Assembly: GCA_048270425.1 (NCBI GenBank)
Contig: JBLWSY010000008.1
Coordinates: forward strand, 81,628-145,627
DNA from: Oceanospirillum sp048270425
GTDB taxonomy: Bacteria; Pseudomonadota; Gammaproteobacteria; Pseudomonadales; Halomonadaceae
Direction of reading: 5' to 3'
DNA length: 64,000 nucleotides
The notes below the pieces were generated by a model. That model saw only the letters and a list, made by a program, of their open reading frames with translations. It made no database searches and was not told where the DNA came from. Made by a program: the position numbers and the translations under genes. Of this stretch, positions 1 through 7,616 are shown piece by piece (within the stretch, counting starts at the first letter, position 1; each line of letters begins with the position of its first letter).

Positions 1-1221
1 CTGGCTTACGCTATGCGCATTATCGATCTGAACAGCCTGGAAGTGATCTGGCAGGGCTCGGTTAACGCTCTCAGTCAGCAAGAAAGCGGCTGTGACGATG
101 ACGAATTTGAGCTGCTTTGCCAGCACTTTGATCCGGCTGCAGCCAAAGCTTCCGAAAACGACCAAGAAGAGCTCAGCGAAGCACTGGAAAGCTTCTGCGA
201 AGCCCTGTACGGAACAGAACTGACAGACAGCAACCGCCTGTTCTGGCTGAACTGGAGCGGCAAGCTGCAGAAAATTGACCTGCAGGGGCTGCTGGCCTCG
301 ATTGCTTCTCAGGACAGCACTCAGTCTGAAAATGCTGATTCTGAAAACCTGCGCCCGGAAAACGCAGCACAGTTCAGCAGCTTCTACCTGCTGGAGAAAC
401 AGCAGACTGAAATGCCAGAGTCCGTTGATAATCCGCTGAATCATGTGGCCTACCACCGCTATAACTACCAGCTGCAGGCGGTTGCCGGATCAGCCTCGGA
501 GAACCCGAACCGGCTGTTCTTTGAGATGAACATCAGTGAACTCCTGTTCGAACAGATGCAGCAGGACGCTGAAACAAGCACTACCCCCTACGCGAGCACT
601 AACCCCTATGCAAATACCCTGAATACCTGGCGCGTGCCCTACCGAGAGCTGAGTAAACCGGAGCTGATTATTGATGCTCAGGTGTTTGCCCCGAAACCCG
701 CCAACAAGATCCTGATTGAAGTGGATTATCTGCCGCTGCCGGAAAGCCAGCTCCAGGGCTGTCAGCAACTGGCGGCACAGTTTCGTCTGCTGGACACCCC
801 GGATACGCCCTTAAAAGGTGACCGCTGCCAGCTGCTGTTTACGGACCGGGATGGCCGTGAGGCGGATGAAGATAGCTTTACCCAGACAGCCTTAACCGGC
901 AGTGCCGCAGCAGAGTGTGCGTCCCTGCTGGCCGAGGTGGTTGAGTGTTTTATCCGCTCCAAAAACCCGCAGTTCCTGCGTGCTGCCGAGAATCTGCCCG
1001 CTCTGTCTTACACCGTCAAAGCGCTGGCGGAATACAGCGAGCAATATCTGCCCTTAGTAAATCAGTACCTGACCGTGATTGATGACGACTGCCCTTTCTT
1101 CGCCATTGAAGAGCTGCTGCCGATGATCGACCGCAAATACGGGCAAGGCCTGCTGAAAAGCCGGGCCTATAAAAACTTTATTGACGGGCTGATCTGGCCT
1201 TTTAACGGCAAAGATTATTAA
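1..1221 (+). CDS. Hypothetical protein, paralogue 1 of a three-gene array (5' end outside window)
   Basis: I do not recognise the family. The first ATG is at 13, but the frame is open to the window edge. The residues after that ATG (MRIIDLNSLE) align with the middle, about residue 285, of the two following proteins, so the true start probably lies some 850 bases upstream. Visible parts, numbered from the ATG: an acidic helical stretch at 25-65, a strand-like segment FWLNWSGKLQKIDL at about 77, and a C-terminal module from about 232 to 395 ending in IDGLIWPFNG. That module recurs in both neighbours. There is no signal peptide or membrane segment in the visible part, so it is probably cytoplasmic. 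Twelve bases separate it from the next gene, suggesting one operon. Confidence 0.75.
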   Translation: MAYAMRIIDLNSLEVIWQGSVNALSQQESGCDDDEFELLCQHFDPAAAKASENDQEELSEALESFCEALYGTELTDSNRLFWLNWSGKLQKIDLQGLLASIASQDSTQSENADSENLRPENAAQFSSFYLLEKQQTEMPESVDNPLNHVAYHRYNYQLQAVAGSASENPNRLFFEMNISELLFEQMQQDAETSTTPYASTNPYANTLNTWRVPYRELSKPELIIDAQVFAPKPANKILIEVDYLPLPESQLQGCQQLAAQFRLLDTPDTPLKGDRCQLLFTDRDGREADEDSFTQTALTGSAAAECASLLAEVVECFIRSKNPQFLRAAENLPALSYTVKALAEYSEQYLPLVNQYLTVIDDDCPFFAIEELLPMIDRKYGQGLLKSRAYKNFIDGLIWPFNGKDY

Positions 1222-1233
1222 AAGGAAACGGTT

Positions 1234-3381
1234 ATGTGCCCTACTTTTCAGCATACCGAGCCACACAACACACGGATAACTTCTGAAAGCTCAGTTCAGC
1301 TGCGTGCGCGCAAGCTGGACTACGTTGGCCTGCAGCAGATTCAGGTGATCGCCAATCAGCAACTACAGCATCAGTATGAACTGGCAGAGAGCGAAAATTG
1401 CGACCTGCCACTGCTTGAGATCTTGGATGCGCCCCGGCGTTTTATCGCCCTGCTGCAAAATGGCCTGTTTTTCGCCGCTGATCTGCTGCCAACGGCAACA
1501 ACAACGACAGCGGCAACCGAAACAGATAGCAGCCCAGGCCTGATTCAGCTGCTGCAGCCGCTAGCCAATCTGAAACTGACCGGCATGCCCGGCGCCTGTT
1601 TTGATCCGGCCCGTAACCTGATCTGGGCCTATGGCCGCATCCGTGATCAGAGAGGTCGCGGACAGCATCTGCTGGGTTACGATCTGGATGCCCTGTTAAA
1701 AGGTGATGGGGAAGCCGATCATAGCCAAACTCAGCCCGCGCTGAAGTACGCTATCGCCGTGCCCTATGACGAGGTTGATGAACTCTCGCCGGAGGAAGCC
1801 AGCCTGACCCTGCGCAGTGATGGCAAACTGGCACTTTATGCCCGCAACGACAAAGGCCGTTTTGCCGACCGGCGTCAGGGGCTGCTGCTGATCGATCCGG
1901 ATGCGGATCAGGACAACGCCTGTCGCTATCTGCCCTGCCCGTTTAAACCGGTTCCGGATGATATTTCGATCAAACCGGCGCTGTTTTACTCAGCAAGTAC
2001 GAAACAGATTTTCACTCCGGCGGCAGATGGCGTTGAGATCACAGAGCACAACGGCGAATCCCGCTACAGTTTTGCTCTGACAGCGATTGATTTTGAAGCT
2101 GCAGAGTCTGAAATAGAGTCTGAAAAACAGGCCAGCTGGAGTCAGACGGTTCGCCGGATGACCGCCGGTCAGATCGCTGAACAGGATGAGGCAGAAAGCA
2201 TTACCGAGGTATTGAACAATATCGCCGATGGTCACATCCGCTCCTCCGAAAGTGATGAATGGCAGGATTATCTGACCACCCTGAGCAGCGTTTTTGTTGA
2301 CAGTCGGTTTTTGCTCGATAGCGGTATTTGTGCAGACAGAACTGACACGAGCGATCAGCTGATCTGGCTGGCCTGGCACGATGGCTGTATCCGTGCCCTT
2401 AAACGCAACCCGACAAACGGACAGGTGCAGCTTTCCGCACTGGCACGGCTGCAGAGTTTCAGCGATAAAGCCGTTCAGCCCTATTTTATGAATCTTAGCG
2501 GGGGTTTTACGCCAGTTCAGATCAAAGGGCTCAGCACAACAGATAACCTCCGGCAGCTGCATCTCCGGCTGGGTGATGACGAGATGGGGCAGGATTTTTA
2601 TGCTGATCTCTCAGCCCTTATGGATCAGCAGGGTCAGCTGCAGCTGTTCGATGCCGAACAGGCTTTAAATGACACAGAAGCCGGTATCACGCTGCCTTGT
2701 TCGCCCTACAGCGCAGAGCCGGTTCAGATCGATCCGACCCGTCAGGCGGTGCCCTCTGTTACCGGTCGGGTTCAGATCGAAACCACAGATCTGGACACTA
2801 ATCCGGGGCGCCTTGATGCCCTGCAACAGGTTCTGAAGCTGATGCCGGAAGTCGGTCAGCAGCTAAGCCATCGCCAGCAGCCGCTCTATTTTGCCTTTGC
2901 CGATGTTATGGGCTGTGAACAGAGTGAAGAACAGTTTTTCCCTTATGCCGTGCTCGCCAAAAACACAGACGATGAGCAGCCAACGGAAGGCTTCCGCCTG
3001 CTGCTGGAGATCGTTCGCCGGTACAGCGACCTGGTAAACAGCGACATAGTAAAAGCCTTACCGGGTGCAGCCTCAGATGAAACAGCATCGGATGAAACAG
3101 CAATAGCCGCCCAGGGAGCGCCCTTGCGCGATGCGGTTATCACCCTGAGTGAACACGCTGAAGCACTGCCGGTGATTGCCCAGTACTTTAATACTCTGCC
3201 TGTAGAAGAAGCCTTAGTGGATGCCTTTCATATCAGCCGCACACTGCCGGTGATCCGTGAGCTGCATGCCGATACCGCTGCCCTGACAGACTTTCTTGCT
3301 CAGCTGCCCTGGCCCTACAACGACAGCAGCTTCAGCAAACCGGAACATGACCCCTACGATGACTGGGGATACGAGGACTAA
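1234..3381 (+). CDS. Hypothetical protein, paralogue 2 of the array
   Basis: 715 residues of unknown function. The start is supported by an AGGAAA ribosome binding site about 8 bases upstream. The N-terminal 280 residues are rich in short strand-like segments with turns such as LWAYGR and LLIDPDAD and could form a beta-propeller; that is inference. Residues 300-390 (SWSQTVRRM ... LIWLAWHDGCIRAL) match about 300-400 of the next protein and the start of the previous one. Residues 512-705 carry the shared C-terminal module ending in FLAQLPWPYN. No signal peptide or transmembrane helix is visible. Twelve bases follow the upstream gene and two bases precede the downstream gene, so the three are almost certainly co-transcribed. 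Confidence 0.8.
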   Translation: MCPTFQHTEPHNTRITSESSVQLRARKLDYVGLQQIQVIANQQLQHQYELAESENCDLPLLEILDAPRRFIALLQNGLFFAADLLPTATTTTAATETDSSPGLIQLLQPLANLKLTGMPGACFDPARNLIWAYGRIRDQRGRGQHLLGYDLDALLKGDGEADHSQTQPALKYAIAVPYDEVDELSPEEASLTLRSDGKLALYARNDKGRFADRRQGLLLIDPDADQDNACRYLPCPFKPVPDDISIKPALFYSASTKQIFTPAADGVEITEHNGESRYSFALTAIDFEAAESEIESEKQASWSQTVRRMTAGQIAEQDEAESITEVLNNIADGHIRSSESDEWQDYLTTLSSVFVDSRFLLDSGICADRTDTSDQLIWLAWHDGCIRALKRNPTNGQVQLSALARLQSFSDKAVQPYFMNLSGGFTPVQIKGLSTTDNLRQLHLRLGDDEMGQDFYADLSALMDQQGQLQLFDAEQALNDTEAGITLPCSPYSAEPVQIDPTRQAVPSVTGRVQIETTDLDTNPGRLDALQQVLKLMPEVGQQLSHRQQPLYFAFADVMGCEQSEEQFFPYAVLAKNTDDEQPTEGFRLLLEIVRRYSDLVNSDIVKALPGAASDETASDETAIAAQGAPLRDAVITLSEHAEALPVIAQYFNTLPVEEALVDAFHISRTLPVIRELHADTAALTDFLAQLPWPYNDSSFSKPEHDPYDDWGYED

Positions 3382-3383
3382 AC

Positions 3384-6300
3384 ATGCCCTATTTTTTTAA
3401 TGCCGGATGGACTGCAGCCAATCAGACCACACAGGCCTTACAGACATTACAGGCCTTACAGACATTACAGGCCACGGACAGCCTGATCCCTCAGATCATG
3501 GCGATCGATCCGGAAAATGGCGCTCCTAAGCTGTACCGCCTGAAGCTCGAACAGGCTGCAGAGCAGCAGCTGCGCCCGGCGCTGACCGGTTTTGCCCCCC
3601 TGATGCGGGCCAAAGGCAGCGTGCAGCTGAGCGGTTATTTTCACAACGCGCCCGGCCGTGAGCTTTGCCGTGTGGCTTACGACACCAACGGCTGCCTGAC
3701 ACTGCTGGACGAGGCCACGATGCAGACCCGGGAACTGCAGCACTTCGGCAGTGATGTCCGGGCAGAAGTACTCTCCGACGGGCAGACACTGGCGGTGCTT
3801 TATCAGCCATCGGGGGAACATGTTCACCGGCTGGAGTTCTGGGCATTTGATCAGGCTGGAGCCTTAAGCCGCGACCAGAGCTTTACCCTGGACTGGTACG
3901 CTGATGAGCCGGAGGATATTGAATACCCTGATGCAGAGCCGATCTATGATCTGCGTTTTAACGACCTGATGTTTGCCGGTCCCGATAACAGCATCATCCT
4001 GCTGGCCAGCCGGGAGATCCGTTATACCGATGATGAATACCACCCGCTGCAGTACCTGATCCGGATTGACCGTAATGAAGCCGGTGACAAACTGCTCTTC
4101 CGTGCTCAGGATCTGGAAACACCGCCGGAAGACTGGACTCCGGAAAAACCCCGCATCAGCGTAAATGCCCAAACCGGCCTTATGGCCCTGCCTTCGATGC
4201 AGATTGAAGTGACCGATGCCGGCATTATCAACTGTATCAATCTGGTGGATCTGAACGCCTTTAACACACTGGAACAGGGCTCCCGCCCGTGGCAGGAAGT
4301 GGTACGCCAGATTCCGGTACGTCTTATCACAACAGAGGATCTGAACGCTTGTTTTCGTTCAGGCTTTGACCCGGACGATGAAAGCGATCAGGAAGACCTT
4401 ATCAACCTGATCTCCGCTATCCGCTTTGCCGATGAAGTACTGCCGGAAGTATCCCCTGCATCTGAACAAGAAAGCTCTGGAGAAGAAAGCAGCGAAACAG
4501 AGATCCAGCTCTGGGTAAGCTGGGGCGACAGCTGCCGCAAACTGGTGCTGAGCAAGGACGGCGACACGATCTGGCGGTCACCCATTATGGGCGCTGCACC
4601 GATCAACCGTTTGCAGCCTGAAAAAACGCCCACGGACCGACTGGCTCAGGTTGGCGGTGAATCCACACTGATGGCGCTGGCGGATCTGTCCGCCTCTGCA
4701 AACACGTCTGCAGGCAGTGATACTTCCTACCTGCTGTTTGAAGACCACTTTGGCTTCAGTGTGCTGAGCTTGTCGGCCGAACAGCTGGCACTACTGACCC
4801 TCGACAATCATCAGCAAAGCCCGAGTGCAGGCATGACTGATTTTCAGGTACTGCCACAGCAGGAAGTTTACTGGAACCAGCACTGGTCGGAGGCTGAGAA
4901 CCAGACCACCGAACAGAAGCTTGAGCTGGCGGCGCTGGGTAAAAACATCATTCAGGTGGATGATCTGCACGATGATGCCGCTCTGCTGCGCGCCCTTGAG
5001 CATCTGTGCCAACGTTTTGAGGGAGATATCGATACCCTGTGCAACGGCTCAAGCCTGACGCTGGTGTTCAGCGATGGCGAAAACCTCTGGGATGAAGCGG
5101 AGTTTTTCAGCACGGTCATCAGACTCAAAGGTGCCGACCTGCTGATGGCCCGCCTGCTTAAAGCCTTTAACGCCTACGACGGGGCCGACTACTGCTTTAC
5201 AGATCCCATCTCCCTGCACGGCCGGGAAAACTACGACGGCAAGCCCGCTCTGGCGGATTGCGCCCTGCAGCTTGGGCTGTCGGATATCCGCTGGCTGGAT
5301 CTGATCGGTGATTATCTCAATGCCATCGACCCGGATCACGAATTCTTCTTTGCCCATACCGGTATCTATCAGCTGGAAAAACAGCATGGTGAAACCCCGG
5401 AATGGCCCGTTTTTTACAACAGCCTGCCCGCGCCTATGGGCCCGGAAGAAGAGTGGGATGAGGAGGAATGGGACGAAAACGAAGCTGATGATGAGCAGGA
5501 TGATGAAGACGAGGACGACTGGGAAGATGACGAGCCGGAAGAAAAGCAATGGCCGGATCCCCGCCCGGATGACGTCGTTTTAGCGTCTCTGCCAGCCCAT
5601 CTGCTGCCCCGTCGTAAGGAGCTGCTGGCAGAAGCCCAGCAGCGTTTTGACGATGTGATCCAACATATCGCCAGTCTTTCTGATGCCAAAGACGTGAATC
5701 ACATGCTGCGGCTCCTGCAGGTGCTGTCTCATAAGGTGGCTATCGATCCGGATATCGCCATCATCACCTTTGAGCGCACGTTTAACGACAGCTTTAAGAG
5801 TCAGGAACTGGTCGCCATTGAAGCAGAGCTGGAAGGCTATTTCCGTCACCCTATGGAAGGCACGGTGATGGTCAAGGATGGCTATCTGGATCTGAACCCT
5901 TATCACTTCCTGGAGCCTTTGTTTGCCAAAGCGGTGGAACTGGAAGCCTGGCAGGCGCTGGAACATTATCTGTTGGGGCAGATCCGCTGGGTAAAAGAGC
6001 AGGATCACGGCAACGCCTGGTACGTCGACGATGTCCCATACGGCAATTATGCTGCAGAAGCACTACTGCGTCACAGTATTGATTATGCACCGCTGTATGC
6101 TCTTTATCTGGAAACCATGCTGCTGGATACTCCGGAAGTTACCGTGGGTGAATTTCTGCGCGAAATGATTCCTGAGCTGGGTATTAACCAGTATACCTAC
6201 CCGATTCTTCGGGCACGGGCTACCTTTGCCGCCGGTCACAACGGCCATGAGGATTTTGAACAGTGGTGCCAGCAACTGCCAGTGGCCAAGTGGTTAAGAG

Positions 6301-6431
6301 AGCACAATCTGCTTGAGGATTTTCTGCAATTCTTTGAAGATGATTATCGTAACTATACCCATGATGAAGACGATATTCAGGAAGAAACGGAAAGAATGCG
6401 GGTCTTATTAAAAATTGAAGATGACGATTAA
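3384..6431 (+). CDS. Hypothetical protein, paralogue 3 with an acidic linker and extra helical C-terminal domain
   Basis: 1015 residues of unknown function. The first 685 residues follow the plan of the preceding gene: strand-rich N-terminus, a PWQEVVRQI ... LWVSWGDSCRKL region at about 300-400, and the shared module at 520-683 ending in WPVFYNSL. They are followed by a very acidic linker of Asp/Glu/Trp at about 688-722. The last 290 residues look alpha-helical and are unique to this member (LLPRRKELLAEAQQRF onward). The N-terminus has a Leu-Gln-Ala/Thr repeat encoded by an 18-bp tandem repeat. The start lies 2 bases after the previous stop with GAGG upstream. No membrane or export signal is seen. 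The acidic linker may bind a basic partner or simply tether the two halves; that is speculation. Confidence 0.8.
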   Translation: MPYFFNAGWTAANQTTQALQTLQALQTLQATDSLIPQIMAIDPENGAPKLYRLKLEQAAEQQLRPALTGFAPLMRAKGSVQLSGYFHNAPGRELCRVAYDTNGCLTLLDEATMQTRELQHFGSDVRAEVLSDGQTLAVLYQPSGEHVHRLEFWAFDQAGALSRDQSFTLDWYADEPEDIEYPDAEPIYDLRFNDLMFAGPDNSIILLASREIRYTDDEYHPLQYLIRIDRNEAGDKLLFRAQDLETPPEDWTPEKPRISVNAQTGLMALPSMQIEVTDAGIINCINLVDLNAFNTLEQGSRPWQEVVRQIPVRLITTEDLNACFRSGFDPDDESDQEDLINLISAIRFADEVLPEVSPASEQESSGEESSETEIQLWVSWGDSCRKLVLSKDGDTIWRSPIMGAAPINRLQPEKTPTDRLAQVGGESTLMALADLSASANTSAGSDTSYLLFEDHFGFSVLSLSAEQLALLTLDNHQQSPSAGMTDFQVLPQQEVYWNQHWSEAENQTTEQKLELAALGKNIIQVDDLHDDAALLRALEHLCQRFEGDIDTLCNGSSLTLVFSDGENLWDEAEFFSTVIRLKGADLLMARLLKAFNAYDGADYCFTDPISLHGRENYDGKPALADCALQLGLSDIRWLDLIGDYLNAIDPDHEFFFAHTGIYQLEKQHGETPEWPVFYNSLPAPMGPEEEWDEEEWDENEADDEQDDEDEDDWEDDEPEEKQWPDPRPDDVVLASLPAHLLPRRKELLAEAQQRFDDVIQHIASLSDAKDVNHMLRLLQVLSHKVAIDPDIAIITFERTFNDSFKSQELVAIEAELEGYFRHPMEGTVMVKDGYLDLNPYHFLEPLFAKAVELEAWQALEHYLLGQIRWVKEQDHGNAWYVDDVPYGNYAAEALLRHSIDYAPLYALYLETMLLDTPEVTVGEFLREMIPELGINQYTYPILRARATFAAGHNGHEDFEQWCQQLPVAKWLREHNLLEDFLQFFEDDYRNYTHDEDDIQEETERMRVLLKIEDDD
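3433..3473 (+). repeat. 18-bp tandem repeat, 2.3 copies, in coding sequence
   Basis: The unit AGGCCTTACAGACATTAC occurs at 3433-3450 and 3451-3468, followed by a partial AGGCC. It encodes repeated Gln-Ala-Leu-Gln-Thr-Leu near the protein N-terminus. As the unit is a multiple of three, gain or loss of copies would keep the frame. Confidence 0.9.
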
Positions 6432-6482
6432 GAACCTTCATTCGCTATTCGCTTTATTAACAGTCAAAACATAGGAATCAGG

Positions 6483-7523
6483 ATGTTAACGTTATTTAAG
6501 GATATATTCTGGCAAGACCAGTTCAGGGAAAGCTCAACCGAAGGTGTAATATCTCAGCCTGAAAAATTGGACCGGGATCGCTACTTTATCGGGCTCAGCC
6601 TTTTATCAAGCCTCCTTTGGATTAATATCTACAGTGCGCCATTCCTGTACCCCTCATCGTATTCGGGGTTTATGGATGATAACAGTCAGCTCATCAACAC
6701 AGCATTCAATCTTTTCAGCCCTCATATCGGGTTTGATATTGTCATACTGATGCTCAGTGTTTTACTGAGCTGGAGAGCCTTTGGTCGCTGGCTGGCCATT
6801 CCTGCCGGAGTGATCACCTTTTTTCATTTATCCACCATCACAATGATCCCCGGACTGAAGTATCTGGACTCGGCTTCGTACAGCAGCACCTATATCGCTC
6901 TGATCGTCTATGGCGTACTGCTACTTATCTGGCTGATTTTTCAAGTTTGGATGCTGACCCGTCCCGGTCTGAAACGCTCTCAGCCAGAGCACCCTCTGGT
7001 TCGCCTTAACCCGAAGTATCCTGCGAATAAACAACTCACAGCAGTGCAATATATGTGGTTTTTTATGGCGCTGGGGACCGCGGTAGTGATTAGTTCAGCT
7101 CTGCTGTCCACTGCAATCTATATTTTTGGTCGCTACCTTGATCTGGGACCTCTAATTGCCGGAGCCCTTTTTATAGGCGCGATTGCTCTGGTGGCATCTC
7201 TGGTGATAGTGGTCAAACGCCTGCGCAATCTCGGAAAAAAACCGATGCTTTGGACTACCGCCCTTATCGGTATTCCTTTGGTTTTTGCCAGTCTTCAGGG
7301 TTACATCTACAACAAAAACTTTTTTGACCTGGCCTTTGTCTTCCTGATTATGTACTTCGTTTCGGGCATAATGCGCTTCGCCATTGTGACCGCCCAGGTT
7401 TATCTACTCTTGGAAAGCTGTAAAGAGACATCGAAAGAGCCTGCTCAAACGCCTGAAGATTCTAATAGAACAACAGAACCAAATCTGATGAGCGAGCTAA
7501 GTACCAGAACTTCGAATCAGTAA
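6483..7523 (+). CDS. DUF805-like inner-membrane protein
   Basis: 346 residues with about eight hydrophobic segments (near 37-55, 75-97, 103-120, 135-160, 190-215, 223-245, 255-272, 280-310), so an inner-membrane protein. The cytosolic motif VVKRLRNLGKKPMLW at about 243-258, followed by a hydrophobic helix, resembles the RLHDLGKSGWW signature of DUF805 proteins, and the N-terminal DRDRYFIGLSLL also fits. That assignment is from memory of the family and tentative. The C-terminus is a polar Ser/Thr/Glu tail. It lies 51 bases after the paralogue array on the same strand with AGGAAT before its ATG, so it may share their transcript. It is followed by a terminator. Confidence 0.7.
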   Translation: MLTLFKDIFWQDQFRESSTEGVISQPEKLDRDRYFIGLSLLSSLLWINIYSAPFLYPSSYSGFMDDNSQLINTAFNLFSPHIGFDIVILMLSVLLSWRAFGRWLAIPAGVITFFHLSTITMIPGLKYLDSASYSSTYIALIVYGVLLLIWLIFQVWMLTRPGLKRSQPEHPLVRLNPKYPANKQLTAVQYMWFFMALGTAVVISSALLSTAIYIFGRYLDLGPLIAGALFIGAIALVASLVIVVKRLRNLGKKPMLWTTALIGIPLVFASLQGYIYNKNFFDLAFVFLIMYFVSGIMRFAIVTAQVYLLLESCKETSKEPAQTPEDSNRTTEPNLMSELSTRTSNQ

Positions 7524-7549
7524 TAAGACTCAGACAGATAACATAAAAT

Positions 7550-7581
7550 AACCCCCAACGGATCTCTGTCCGTTGGGGGTT
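7550..7581. terminator. Bidirectional intrinsic terminator
   Basis: A 13-bp perfect stem, AACCCCCAACGGA / TCCGTTGGGGGTT, with a 6-base loop lies between two convergent genes. The T-rich side is on the minus strand (TTATTTTATG), so it best serves slt, but the stem can also stop transcription from the left-hand genes. Confidence 0.85.
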
Positions 7582-7616
7582 ATATCACTCGGCAGACGAA
7601 TTAATTCGACAAGACG

